Assembly: GCF_047511655.1 (NCBI RefSeq)
Contig: NC_133394.1
Coordinates: 60,792,501 to 60,856,500 of the forward strand
Reading direction: 5' to 3'
Source of the DNA: Castor canadensis
Taxonomy: Eukaryota; Chordata; Mammalia; Rodentia; Castoridae
DNA length: 64,000 nt
The position numbers and the translations under genes were made by a program. The stretch's first letter is position 1. The number at the start of each line of letters is the position of its first letter. Shown here piece by piece: positions 9,172 to 21,200 of this stretch. Below the pieces are notes generated by a model that did no database searches, was not told the DNA's origin, and worked only from the letters and a program-made list of their open reading frames with translations.

Positions 9172-9746
9172 AGGCTGCTGACAGCATGGTTCTCCCTGAG
9201 CTTCAGGAAGGCCAAAGGCCACGCCCCAGATGGAGCCTCTGGAGAAGGACCTGGGGACGACCCGCTGAGAACAGGTGGGAAAAAGCAGGGATTCCACCAA
9301 GACAGAGAAAAGGCTACCTTCAATACTTGGATGCCTGGATGGAGATCAAAGATCTCTCAGAGCACTGGACAAGGACGGCTGTGCCTGACTTCCACCTGGA
9401 CGCTATCTGGGGCCCTCTGATATCTACCCTCCCGTCAGTGGACATAATCGCCTGGATGATTCTTGCGCAGCGCACGTTCCAGGACAGGTCTTTTTCAGGT
9501 ACAGTGCTGCGTGCACTGATGTACTCCACCCTCGTGGGTGCCTGCAAATATTGCGGCTGGCCTATCTTCCAAAGCAAAAGGAATCCCTTTTGAATGTGGT
9601 ACACGTCACACGATGGAGACAGATCCTCGACCTCTGGATCCTGTGACAAATACATGCTTCCTCCTGGAATCTCTCCAGGGAAAATACACACGGCCCATCA
9701 ATCAGATTCCCTTGGCTTGCTGCCGTGAGGGGCTTCAGCTAAGTAG
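9172..9746 (+). other. Candidate plus-strand exon, half A, unit 1 copy
   Basis: On the plus strand a CCTAAC branch-like motif and CTCGTGTGCAG precede base 9172, and AAGTAG|GTAAGTAAGG follows base 9746, a near-ideal 5' splice site. The equivalent half-B segment (11548-12135) also has an acceptor-like TGCACAG and a donor TTTAG|GTAAGC. The diverged copy near 4,500-5,000 and 7,720 lacks both. In units 1-6 the half-A segment has a 135-codon frame starting ATG with A at -3 and G at +4 (9186-9593). In units 7-12 a TAC to TAA change stops it early, and half B lacks the ATG. If transcribed, a non-coding antisense RNA is more likely than a protein. Confidence 0.3.
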
Positions 9747-11294
9747 GTAAGTAAGGAATCGCCTTGGGGTACCAAGAAGGGTTACGTTTTCTTAAAAAAT
9801 ATGTAGCAGCAAAGGGTCCTGCACTCACATTTCTTCACTATCACCTCTGCCCCGAGTGTCAAGGCCCCACGGATCTGAAGGCAACTGGCGTGGAGGCAAG
9901 CGGACTACGAAAATGAAAATCTGCAAATAACTCACACAGGCTCGTGCCACACTTTAAAGCAGGTCCTAAACGCAAGGTGCCCTTCCTACATGGATTTCCA
10001 CCATCAGCCATCCAAAAGGTGAGGAAAGAAGAAAGCAGACAGCTTCTCAACACCTTGAAGAGGTCACTCGGTCAGCATGGAAAATGGTTGCATTTTCCAC
10101 CATGTAAACTGAGGTGCAATTGCGTACAGTCCTGTGGACCTGATTCTGTGACGGGTCAAAATGCGGCAGGTATTCCCAATGTTTCTCAGGGTGAAAATTA
10201 AGAAGCTCTTAAGCTCCGACCAGGTGTACGCACTGGGACGCAAGAGGATCCTGGTTGAGGATAGCTAACGTCACGTGGGGCAATCTGTAAACCACACGTG
10301 GAGACTTATCTGATCCTTTTCCGATACACGTGAATGACAGGAAAGGCCAGGGCGTCCCTGGGACCAGGCGCGGTGTACGCTTTTGCCTCGGAAGGATGAG
10401 GTGAGGAGACCCGCGAAATGCACAGATACACAGCATTAAAATGCCTCATTCAATGTGGGTTCGCGTTGCCAAAGTCCAAAGCAGGGTGATTACAAATCAA
10501 AGACATGCTTTTAACTTAACGCTTAGGGATGAAGACTGTCAACTTAACAAGAGCAGTTCACTTAGAAACGCCCCTCAAGAGCCAACAATTCAAAATTAAC
10601 AGCAGAGGTCGGACAGAGAGAGAACTGCACAGGGAGCAATCCTGGCACGGGAGAGGAAACAATGGCAAGATTAAAGCTACAAGTCCGGGAGGGAGGGTGA
10701 ACATGCCTTGCAGCGTGCAGGCTCAATTCCAGAAGGAGGTGTGAAATGGAGGGAGAAAGAAAGCTTCCGGTGGCGCCGGGTATGAACTGAATGAAGGTTC
10801 TCAGGTCAAGCTTACTTTGGAATGAGAATAGATTACATCCCATGCCACACCTCTTCAGTCAAGACCCATGTGGTAAATGCGTCTAAGTCATGCATACGTG
10901 TCATCCCTTCCTGCTCCGTCCCTAGATTCCCAGGGGATGCCACAATGGAGAAGAGTGGGGAGAGGTGAAATTAGGAAACCTTACCCTACGGTGACATGCA
11001 GACAGATAGACTGGTGTACACAAAACGACATAGTGATGAACACTGGGCATACAAAGAAGACAACACCTACTTTCCTAGAGGAGTTCAAACAAAGAAAACA
11101 GATTCCCCTAGAACGGTTTTGAGCCTTCTCAAGGCATAAGAGTTTGATTCTTAGCCTGATTCTGGGAGAGGGCTGGGATTCGGCCTAGGCCACAAATGCC
11201 TGCTGCATGCAGAGTAGCTGTGTCATGATTTTCCTGGTAGGAATAAAGGCGTGATCCGAGGCGGGTGTTTGGGGGGGCATGTTGTAGTGCTTGC

Positions 11295-11462
11295 CTGCGG
11301 GTGGAGGTCCTGGCGGAGTAATCGAAAGGTCCGGCTCATCGAGGGACCCCTTCGGATCCTGGCTGCAATCGAGGAGACTGGGGGCGCATACGGTCTCCAC
11401 TGCGTCCCTTGAATCGGTCACGATCACGTGGGTCATCTCGTTGACACGCGCACTCTCTTCAC
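11295..11462 (-). other. Candidate coding exon, type B (168 nt, phase 1-1, GC donor), unit 1 copy
   Basis: On the minus strand a possible branch site (CTAAT) and the tract AAATTTTTCTCCACTTAG precede the segment. The donor is CCGCAG|GCAAGC, matching the minor GC-AG class rather than GT. Length and phase equal the type A exon. The peptide starts G-E-E-S-A-R-V-N-E-M-T-H-V, contains S-L-D-E-P-D-L-S-I and ends P-G-P-P-P-A-G. It shares G-E, M-x-H-V, S-L-D-E-x-D and P-G-P at the same positions as type A. The interior is very CpG-rich (about 17 CpG in 180 bp, counted by eye in unit 2). All twelve copies in the window keep the acceptor, the GC donor and the open frame. No known domain is recognised. 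Confidence 0.5.
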
Positions 11463-13520
11463 CTAAGTGGAGAAAAATTTAAATATTAGACTCAGCCTGA
11501 TGGTGAGGGATGTGATCAATCCTAAGTTCCTCTGCCTGGGTGCACAGGCTGGTGTCAGCGTGGTTCTCTTCCAAGGGCCGGAGGTCCAAAGGCCATTTCC
11601 CAGCATTGAGCCTCGTCAGAAGTTCCTGGGGAGGACTGGCTGGGACAGGGACGAGAAATCAGGCAGTCAGTAAACACAGAGAGGAAAATCATAAACATTT
11701 CAACACCTGGACGGAAACCCGAGGGTCATAAGTGCATTGGACGAGGATGGCTTTTGCTGTGTTCCACCTCGGAGACCATCTGAGGCTAGGGGTCACGAAT
11801 CCACCCTGAAGTCAGTGGACATAATCGCTGAGCAGGTAAATCTCGTGCCCAGCACCCTGTGAGACAGGTCTCCTTAAATCTCCTGGTGCTGTCTTTAATG
11901 CGCTTATCCCTCTTGGATGCCTGGGAATACGTTGCCCAGCTCAATTTTGACGGGAGAGAAACCTCCTTTTGAATGTGGCAGACTCCATATTACGGACACA
12001 CATCCCTGACCTCTTGACTCTGTGACAAATACATGCTTCCTTTTGGAAGCACCTTTCCAGGAAACAGTACACACAGGTCCCACAACCCTCACTCTTTAAG
12101 GCCGCTGCAATGAGGTTTTGCAGCTAAATATTTAGGTAAGCAATCGCTGTTGTAGCCCGATGAGAGGAAAGTTGTAAAAGAACGTCATGTCACCACCAAG
12201 GACTTCCCCTCATAGTTCTTCACTATCACCTGTTCCCTGAAGCATCAAGGCCCTACATTCCTGAAAGGGAGAACGGTGCGGGGAAGCAGAATATGACAAC
12301 CAAGTCTGCACCTATCTCAAACACTGCTTGTGCCACACTAATCAACACGTGTCCTTTAGGCAGTGTGCCCATCCTACACGGATTTTCACCCGAAGCCTTC
12401 AAGAGGTGAGGAGAGAAGAAAGAAGATAGGTTCTGAAAAGCGGCAGGATGTTCCTGTGTCAGGATGGAAAAAGATTTCCTTTTCCAGCATGCAAGCCTGA
12501 AGGTTGAATTGCATACAATTTGTAGGCCCGGTTTTGTTATGGGCAAAATTGCTGCAGTTATTCTCAACGTTTCTAAGTGTGAAAACTAAGATGTTTGGCC
12601 CTTCCCGCAACCTGTACGGACTCCAGCTCCTTGAGGGTTCTGAGGGAGATCGGTTACCATTATCAAGTCTGATATCGTCCAAACTACACCTGGAGACTTA
12701 GAAGAGGCCTTTCCCTCTGTGTGACATTGGATGTCAGAGCCCAGGAAGTAAGTCAATGGGGGCAGAGAAAGGGTAGGTTTTGGCCACAGAAATAGGAGCT
12801 GAGGATACCAGGGAAATACAAAGAAACCCCCACACTTAACCTGCCTCCATGCACGTCGCTTCGCAGTTCCCGAAGCTCAAGCCAGGGTCAGGCAAAATTG
12901 AATGCATACGTTTCACATAACGCTCCTGTTTCTAGACTATCAAGCTAACGACAGCGGTTTAACGAGAAACACGCCTCAAGGCCAATGCGCCCAAAGTGAA
13001 CACCCAGTGACGGACAGTGCCAGAAGTCCAGAGGGCGAATCCTGGCAGCCCCGGAGAAGAAAGCTACGAGGCCCTGAGGGTGAAGCTGAGGGGCAGAGTG
13101 CAGTATCAACTGAAGAAGGAGCTGTAAGTACATGGAGAAAGGAAGTTTTCGGTGTGGCCGAGCATGAACTAAACGAAGGATAGAAGGCCAAGGTGAAGTG
13201 GCACTGAGTAGAGACTCGGACCCCTGACATATCTCTTTCTACAGGACCTCCGTGATCAGCGTGTCAGAGTGTGCTCTTTCACCACATTTCAGGGAAAGCA
13301 CAGCGTGGGGAAGACAGGGGTGGCCTGATCTTTGGAAACTTTACCCTAAGGAGACTTGCAGATAGGTAGGAGCACACAAACTATGGATTGAAAGGCTCTG
13401 AGCATACGGAGAAGACAGCATGCATTTCCCTACGGCAAAGGGAAAAAAATATTCTCCTAGAAGGGATGTGGACCTTCTTGAGATGTGAGTGTTGAGTGCT
13501 ACTCTGATTCTGGGTGCGTG

Positions 13521-16500
13521 TGTTGGGATTCGGCCCACACCCCAGGTGCCCGCAGCATGCAGAACAGCTGCGTCATGATTTTCTTCACGGGAACGGAGGT
13601 ATGATCTGAGACGGGTCATTTGAAGGAATGCTCTTCGGCGTACCTTTGGGTGAGGGTCCTGGCAGAGCGACTGGCTGGTCCAGCTCATCAAGGGACACCT
13701 CTTGTTCCCGGACAGGATCGCAGAAGTTGAGTGTGGATGCGGACCCTGGTGAGTCCCGTGCATCGGGCACGTCCACGTGGATCATTGGAGTGGCTCGTGG
13801 ACTGCCTTCACCTAGGAGGAGGAAAATTGAAATACACATTCGGCTCGATGGGGAGCGGTGTGATCCATCCTAACTCCCTGTGCCTCGTGTGCAGAGGCTG
13901 CTGACAGCATGGTTCTCCCGGAGCTTCAGGAAGGCCAAAGGCCACGCCCCAGATGGAGCCTCTGGAGAAGGACCTGGGGACGACCCGCTGAGAACAGGTG
14001 GGAAAAAGCAGGGATTCCACCAAGACAGAGAAAAGGCTACCTTCAATACTTGGATGCCTGGATGGAGATCAAAGATCTCTCAGAGCACTGGACAAGGACG
14101 GCTGTGCCTGACTTCCACCTGGACGCTATCTGGGGCCCTCTGATATCTACCCTCCCGTCAGTGGACATAATCGCCTGGATGATTCTTGCGCAGCGCACGT
14201 TCCAGGACAGGTCTTTTTCAGGTACAGTGCTGCGTGCACTGATGTACTCCACCCTCGTGGGTGCCTGCAAATATTGCGGCTGGCCTATCTTCCAAAGCAA
14301 AAGGAATCCCTTTTGAATGTGGTACACGTCACACGATGGAGACAGATACTCGACCTCTGGATCCTGTGACAAATACATGCTTCCTCCTGGAATCTCTCCA
14401 GGGAAAATACACATGGCCCGTCAACCAGATTCCCTTGGCTTGCTGCCGTGAGGGGCTTCAGCTAAGTAGGTAAGTAAGGAATCGCCTTGGGGTACCAAGA
14501 AGGGTTACGTTTTCTTAAAATATATGTAGCAGCAAAGGGTCCTGAACTCACATTTCTTCACTATCACCTCTGCCCCGAATGTCAAGGCCCCACGGATCTG
14601 AAGGCAACTGGCGTGGAGGCAAGCGGACTACGAAAATGAAAATCTGCAAATAACTCACACAGGCTCGTGCCACACTTTAAAGCAGGTCCTAAACGCAAGG
14701 TGCCCTTCCTACATGGATTTCCACCATCAGCCATCCAAAAGGTGAGGAAAGAAGAAAGCAGACAGCTTCTCAACACCTTGAAGAGGTCACTCAGTCAGCA
14801 TGGAAAATGGTTGCATTTTCCACCATGTAAACTGAGGTGCAATTGCGTACAGTCCTGTGGACCTGATTCTGTGACGGGTCAAAATGCGGCAGGTATTCCC
14901 AATGTTTCTCAGGGTGAAAATTAAGAAGCTCTTAAGCTCCGACCAGGTGTACGCGCTGGGACGCAAGAGGATCCTGGTTGAGGATAGCTAACGTCACGTG
15001 GGGCAATCTGTAAACCACACGTGGAGACTTATCTGATCCTTTTCCGATACACGTGAATGACAGGAGAGGCCAGGGCGTCCCTGGGACCAGGCGCGGTGTA
15101 CGCTTTTGCCTCGGAAGGATGAGGTGAGGAGACCGCGAAATGCACAGATACACAGCATTAAAATGCCTCATTCAATGTGGGTTCGTGTTGCCAAAGTCCA
15201 AAGCAGGGTGATTACAAATCAAAGACATGCTTTTAACTTAACGCTTAGGGATGAAGACTGTCAACTTAACAAGAGCAGTTCACTTAGAAACGCCCCTCAA
15301 GAGCCAACAATTCAAAATTAACAGCAGAGGTCGGACAGAGAGAGAACTGCACAGGGAGCAATCCTGGCACGGGAGAGGAAACAATGGCAAGATTAAAGCT
15401 ATAAGTCCGGGAGGGAGGGTGAACATGCCTTGCAGCGTGCAGGCTCAATTCCAGAAGGAGGTGTGAAATGGAGGGAGAAAGAAAGCTTCTGGTGGCGCCG
15501 GGTATGAACTGAAAGAAGGTTCGCAGGTCAAGCTTACTTTGGAATGAGAATAGATTACATCCCATGCCACACCTCTTCAGTCAAGACCCACGTGGTAAAT
15601 GCGTCTCAGTCATGCATACGTGTCATCCCTTCCTGCTCCGTCCCTAGATTCCCAGGGGATGCCACAATGGAGAAGAGTGGGGAGAGGTGAAATTAGGAAA
15701 CCTTACCCTACGGTGACATGCAGACAGATAGACTGGTGTACACAAAACGACATAGTGATGGACACTGGGCATACAAAGAAGACAACACCTACTTTCCTAG
15801 AGGAGTTCAAACAAAGAAAACAGATTCCCCTAGAACGGTTTTGAGCCTTCTCAAGGCATAAGAGTTTGATTCTTAGCCTGATTCTGGGAGAGGGCTGGGA
15901 TTCGGCCTAGGCCACAAATGCCTGCTGCATGCAGAGTAGCTGTGTGATGATTTTCCTGGTAGGAATAGAGGCGTGATCTGAGGCGGGTGTTTGGGGGGGG
16001 CATGTTGTAGTGCTTGCCTGCGGGTGGAGGTCCTGGCGGAGTAATCGAAAGGTCCGGCTCATCGAGGGACCCCTTCGGATCCTGGCTGCAATCGAGGAGA
16101 CTGGGGGCGCATACGGTCTCCACTGCGTCCCTTGAATCGGTCACGATCACGTGGGTCATCTCGTTGACACGCGCACTCTCTTCACCTAAGTGGAGAAAAA
16201 TTTAAATATTAGACTCAGCCTGATGGTGAGGGATGTGATCAATCCTAAGTTCCTCTGCCTGGGTGCACAGGCTGGTGTCAGCGTGGTTCTCTTCCAAGGG
16301 CCGGAGGTCCAAAGGCCATTTCCCAGCATTGAGCCTCGCCAGAAGTTCCTGGGGAGGACTGGCTGGGACAGGGACGAGAAATCAGGCAGTCAGTAAACAC
16401 AGAGAGGAAAATCATAAACATTTCAACACCTGGACGGAAACCCGAGGGTCCTAAGTGCATTGGACGAGGATGGCTTTTGCTGTGTTCCACCTCGGAGACC

Positions 16501-18244
16501 ATCTGAGGCCAGGGGTCACGAATCCACCCTGAAGTCAGTGGACATAATCGCTGAGCGGGTAAATCTCGTGCCCAGCACCCTGTGAGACAGGTCTCCTTAA
16601 ATCTCCTGGTGCTGTCTTTAATGCGCTTATCCCTCTTGGATGCCTGGGAATACGTTGCCCAGCTCAATTTTGACGGGAGAGAAACCTCCTTTTGAATGTG
16701 GCAGACTCCGTATTACGGACACACATCCCTGACCTCTTGACTCTGTGACAAATACATGCTTCCTTTTGGAAGCACCTTTCCAGGAAACAGTACACACAGG
16801 TCCCACAACCCTCACTCTTTAAGGCCGCTGCAATGAGGTTTTGCAGCTAAATATTTAGGTAAGCAATCGCTGTTGTAGCCCGATGAGAGGAAAGTTGTAA
16901 AAGAACGTCATGTCACCACCAAGGACTTCCCCTCATAGTTCTTCACTATCACCTGTTCCCTGAAGCATCAAGGCCCTACATTCCTGAAAGGGAGAACGGT
17001 GTGGGGAAGCAGAATATGACAACCAAGTCTGCACCTATCTCAAACACTGCTTGTGCCACACTAATCAACACGTGTCCTTTAGGCAGTGTGCCCATCCTAC
17101 ACGTATTTTCACCCGAAGCCTTCAAGAGGTGAGGAGAGAAGAAAGAAGATAGGTTCTGAAAAGCGGCAGGATGTTCCTGTGTCAGGATGGAAAAAGATTT
17201 CCTTTTCCAGCATGCAAGCCTGAAGGTTGAATTGCATACAATTTGTAGGCCCGGTTTTGTTATGGGCAAAATTGCCGCAGTTATTCTCAACGTTTCTAAG
17301 TGTGAAAACTAAGATGCTTTGGCCCTTCCCGCAACCTGTACGGACTCCAGCTCCTTGAGGGTTCTGAGGGAGATCGGTTACCATTATCAAGTCTGATATC
17401 GTCCAAACTACACCTGGAGACTTAGAAGAGGCCTTTCCCTGTGTGTGACATTGGATGTCAGAGCCCAGGAAGTAAGTCAATGGGGGCAGAGAAAGGGTAG
17501 GTTTTGGCCACAGAAATAGGAGCTGAGGATACCAGGGAAATACAAAGAAACCCCCACACTTAACCTGCCTCCATGCACGTCGCTTCGCAGTTCCCGAAGC
17601 TCAAGCCAGGGTCATGCAAAATTGAATGCATACGTTTCACATAACGCTCCTGTTTCTAGACTATCAAGCGAACAACAGCGGTTTAACGAGAAACACCCCT
17701 CAAGGCCAATGCGCCCAAAGTGAACACCCAGTGACGGACAGTGCCAGAAGTCCAGAGGGCGAATCCTGGCAGCCCCGGAGAAGAAAGCTACGAGGCCCTG
17801 AGGGTGAAGCTGAGGGGCAGAGTGCAGTATCAACTGAAGAAGGAGCTGTAAGTACATGGAGAAAGGAAGTTTTCGGTGTGGCCGAGCATGAACTAAACGA
17901 AGGATAGAAGGCCAAGGTGAAGTGGCACTGAGTAGAGACTCGGACCCCTGACATATCTCTTTCTACAGGACCTCCGTGATCAGCGTGTCAGAGTGTGCTC
18001 TTTCACCACATTTCAGGGAAAGCACAGCGTGGGGAAGACAGGGGTGGCCTGATCTTTGGAAACTTTACCCTAAGGAGACTTGCAGATAGGTAGGAGCACA
18101 CAAACTATGGATTGAAAGGCTCTGAGCATACGGAGAAGACAGCATGCATTTCCCTACGGCAAAGGGAAAAAAATATTCTCCTAGAAGGGATGTGGACCTT
18201 CTTGAGATGTGAGTGTTGAGTGCTACTCTGATTCTGGGTGCGTG
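13521..18244. repeat. Macrosatellite unit 2
   Basis: Half B starts at 15893. Candidate exons: A 13644-13811, B 16018-16185. Half B has the common variant type (G8 run), unlike neighbours 1 and 3. Private changes include CCGCAGCATGC near 13551 (others CCGCTGCATGC) and GGCTCGATGG near 13841. Confidence 0.95.
14995..15055. promoter_or_regulatory. Cluster of three CACGTG E-boxes (unit 2 example)
   Basis: CACGTG palindromes lie at 14995-15000, 15018-15023 and 15050-15055. The first is within ACGTCACGTG, so it also resembles a CRE half site. Four more lie in the same unit at 13774, 15589, 16148 and 17069. CACGTG is the core bound by MYC/MAX, USF and CLOCK-type bHLH factors. Binding here is inference. 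The cluster recurs in each unit, with the middle site mutated in unit 10. Confidence 0.35.
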
Positions 18245-21200
18245 TGTTGGGATTCGGCCCACACCCCAGGTGCCCGCTGCATGCAGAACAGCTGCGTCAT
18301 GATTTTCTTCACGGGAACGGAGGTATGATCTGAGACGGGTCATTTGAAGGAATGCTCTTCGGCGTACCTTTGGGTGAGGGTCCTGGCAGAGCGACTGGCT
18401 GGTCCAGCTCATCAAGGGACACCTCTTGTTCCCGGACAGGATCGCAGAAGTTGAGTGTGGATGCGGACCCTGGTGAGTCCCGTGCATCGGGCACGTCCAC
18501 GTGGATCATTGGAGTGGCTCGTGGACTGCCTTCACCTAGGAGGAGGAAAATTGAAATACACATTCGGCCCGATGGGGAGCGGTGTGATCCATCCTAACTC
18601 CCTGTGCCTCGTGTGCAGAGGCTGCTGACAGCATGGTTCTCCCGGAGCTTCAGGAAGGCCAAAGGCCACGCCCCAGATGGAGCCTCTGGAGAAGGACCTG
18701 GGGACGACCCGCTGAGAACAGGTGGGAAAAAGCAGGGATTCCACCAAGACAGAGAAAAGGCTACCTTCAATACTTGGATGCCTGGATGGAGATCAAAGAT
18801 CTCTCAGAGCACTGGACAAGGACGGCTGTGCCTGACTTCCACCTGGACGCTATCTGGGGCCCTCTGATATCTACCCTCCCGTCAGTGGACATAATCGCCT
18901 GGATGATTCTTGCGCAGCGCACGTTCCAGGACAGGTCTTTTTCAGGTACAGTGCTGCGTGCACTGATGTACTCCACCCTCGTGGGTGCCTGCAAATATTG
19001 CGGCTGGCCTATCTTCCAAAGCAAAAGGAATCCCTTTTGAATGTGGTACACGTCACACGATGGAGACAGATCCTCGACCTCTGGATCCTGTGACAAATAC
19101 ATGCTTCCTCCTGGAATCTCTCCAGGGAAAATACACACGGCCCGTCAACCAGATTCCCTTGGCTTGCTGCCGTGAGGGGCTTCAGCTAAGTAGGTAAGTA
19201 AGGAATCGCCTTGGGGTACCAAGAAGGGTTCCGTTTTCTTAAAATATATGTAGCAGCAAAGGGTCCTGAACTCACATTTCTTCACTATCACCTCTGCCCC
19301 GAGTGTCAAGGCCCCACGGATCTGAAGGCAACTGGCGTGGAGGCAAGCGGACTACGAAAATGAAAATCTGCAAATAACTCACACAGGCTCGTGCCACACT
19401 TTAAAGCAGGTCCTAAACGCAAGGTGCCCTTCCTACATGGATTTCCACCATCAGCCATCCAAAAGGTGAGGAAAGAAGAAAGCAGACAGCTTCTCAACAC
19501 CTTGAAGAGGTCACTCGGTCAGCATGGAAAATGGTTGCATTTTCCACCATGTAAACTGAGGTGCAATTGCGTACAGTCCTGTGGACCTGATTCTGTGACG
19601 GGTCAAAATGCGGCAGGTATTCCCAATGTTTCTCAGGGTGAAAATTAAGAAGCTCTTAAGCTCCGACCAGGTGTACGCGCTGGGACGCAAGAGGATCCTG
19701 GTTGAGGATAGCTAACGTCACGTGGGGCAATCTGTAAACCACACGTGGAGACTTATCTGATCCTTTTCCGATACACGTGAATGACAGGAGAGGCCAGGGC
19801 GTCCCTGGGACCAGGCGCGGTGTACGCTTTTGCCTCGGAAGGATGAGGTGAGGAGACCGCGAAATGCACAGATACACAGCATTAAAATGCCTCATTCAAT
19901 GTGGGTTCACGTTGCCAAAGTCCAAAGCAGGGTGATTACCAATCAAAGACATGCTTTTAACTTAACGCTTAGGGATGAAGACTGTCAACTTAACAAGAGC
20001 AGTTCACTTAGAAACGCCCCTCAAGAGCCAACAATTCAAAATTAACAGCAGAGGTCGGACAGAGAGAGAACTGCACAGGGAGCAATCCTGGCACGGGAGA
20101 GGAAACAATGGCAAGATTAAAGCTACAAGTCCGGGAGGGAGGGTGAACATGCCTTGCAGCGTGCAGGCTCAATTCCAGAAGGAGGTGTGAAATGGAGGGA
20201 GAAAGAAAGCTTCCGGTGGCGCCGGGTATGAACTGAAAGAAGGTTCGCAGGTCAAGCTTACTCTGGAATGAGAATAGATTACATCCCATGCCACACCTCT
20301 TCAGTCAAGACCCACGTGGTAAATGCGTCTCAGTCATGCATACGTGTCATCCCTTCCTGCTCCGTCCCTAGATTCCCAGGGGATGCCACAATGGAGAAGA
20401 GTGGGGAGAGGTGAAATTAGGAAACCTTACCCTACGGTGACATGCAGACAGATAGACTGGTGTACACAAAACGACATAGTGATGGACACTGGGCATACAA
20501 AGAAGACAACACCTACTTTCCTAGAGGAGTTCAAACAAAGAAAACAGATTCCCCTAGAACGGTTTTGAGCCTTCTCAAGGCATAAGAGTTTGATTCTTAG
20601 CCTGATTCTGGGAGAGGGCTGGGATTCGGCCTAGGCCACAAATGCCTGCTGCATGCAGAGTAGCTGTGTCATGATTTTCCTGGTAGGAATAAAGGCGTGA
20701 TCCGAGGCGGGTGTTTGGGGGGGCATGTTGTAGTGCTTGCCTGCGGGTGGAGGTCCTGGCGGAGTAATCGAAAGGTCCGGCTCATCGAGGGACCCCTTCG
20801 GATCCTGGCTGCAATCGAGGAGACTGGGGGCGCATACGGTCTCCACTGCGTCCCTTGAATCGGTCACGATCACGTGGGTCATCTCGTTGACACGCGCACT
20901 CTCTTCACCTAAGTGGAGAAAAATTTAAATATTAGACTCAGCCTGATGGTGAGGGATGTGATCAATCCTAAGTTCCTCTGCCTGGGTGCACAGGCTGGTG
21001 TCAGCGTGGTTCTCTTCCAAGGGCCGGAGGTCCAAAGGCCATTTCCCAGCATTGAGCCTCGTCAGAAGTTCCTGGGGAGGACTGGCTGGGACAGGGACGA
21101 GAAATCAGGCAGTCAGTAAACACAGAGAGGAAAATCATAAACATTTCAACACCTGGACGGAAACCCGAGGGTCATAAGTGCATTGGACGAGGATGGCTTT

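Larger units (their letters stand above)
8798..13520. repeat. Macrosatellite unit 1 (edge unit)
   Basis: Half A is 8798-11170 and half B 11171-13520. Candidate minus-strand exons are at 8921-9088 (A) and 11295-11462 (B). It has an extra C near 10410 in half A, a G7 run near 11271-11277, and a missing C near 12594. Half B shares a block of private variants with unit 3 (about 11240-11990). One E-box is lost (CATGTG near 10867). It is the most divergent unit, as expected at an array edge. Confidence 0.95.

Noticed and set aside
9320..9691. Minus-strand 123-codon frame present in all twelve units
   Set aside because: It persists because the units are nearly identical. The homologous part of half B does not keep this frame, and no domain is recognisable.
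11270..11280. G7/G8 run as a G-quadruplex
   Set aside because: A single G-run without three partner runs nearby does not meet the usual G4 pattern.
12253..12567. Minus-strand 104- and 123-codon frames in half B (also near 17109-17480 and equivalents)
   Set aside because: There is no counterpart in half A, composition is unremarkable, and the 123-codon version is disrupted in unit 1 by the single-base deletion near 12594. Probably chance.
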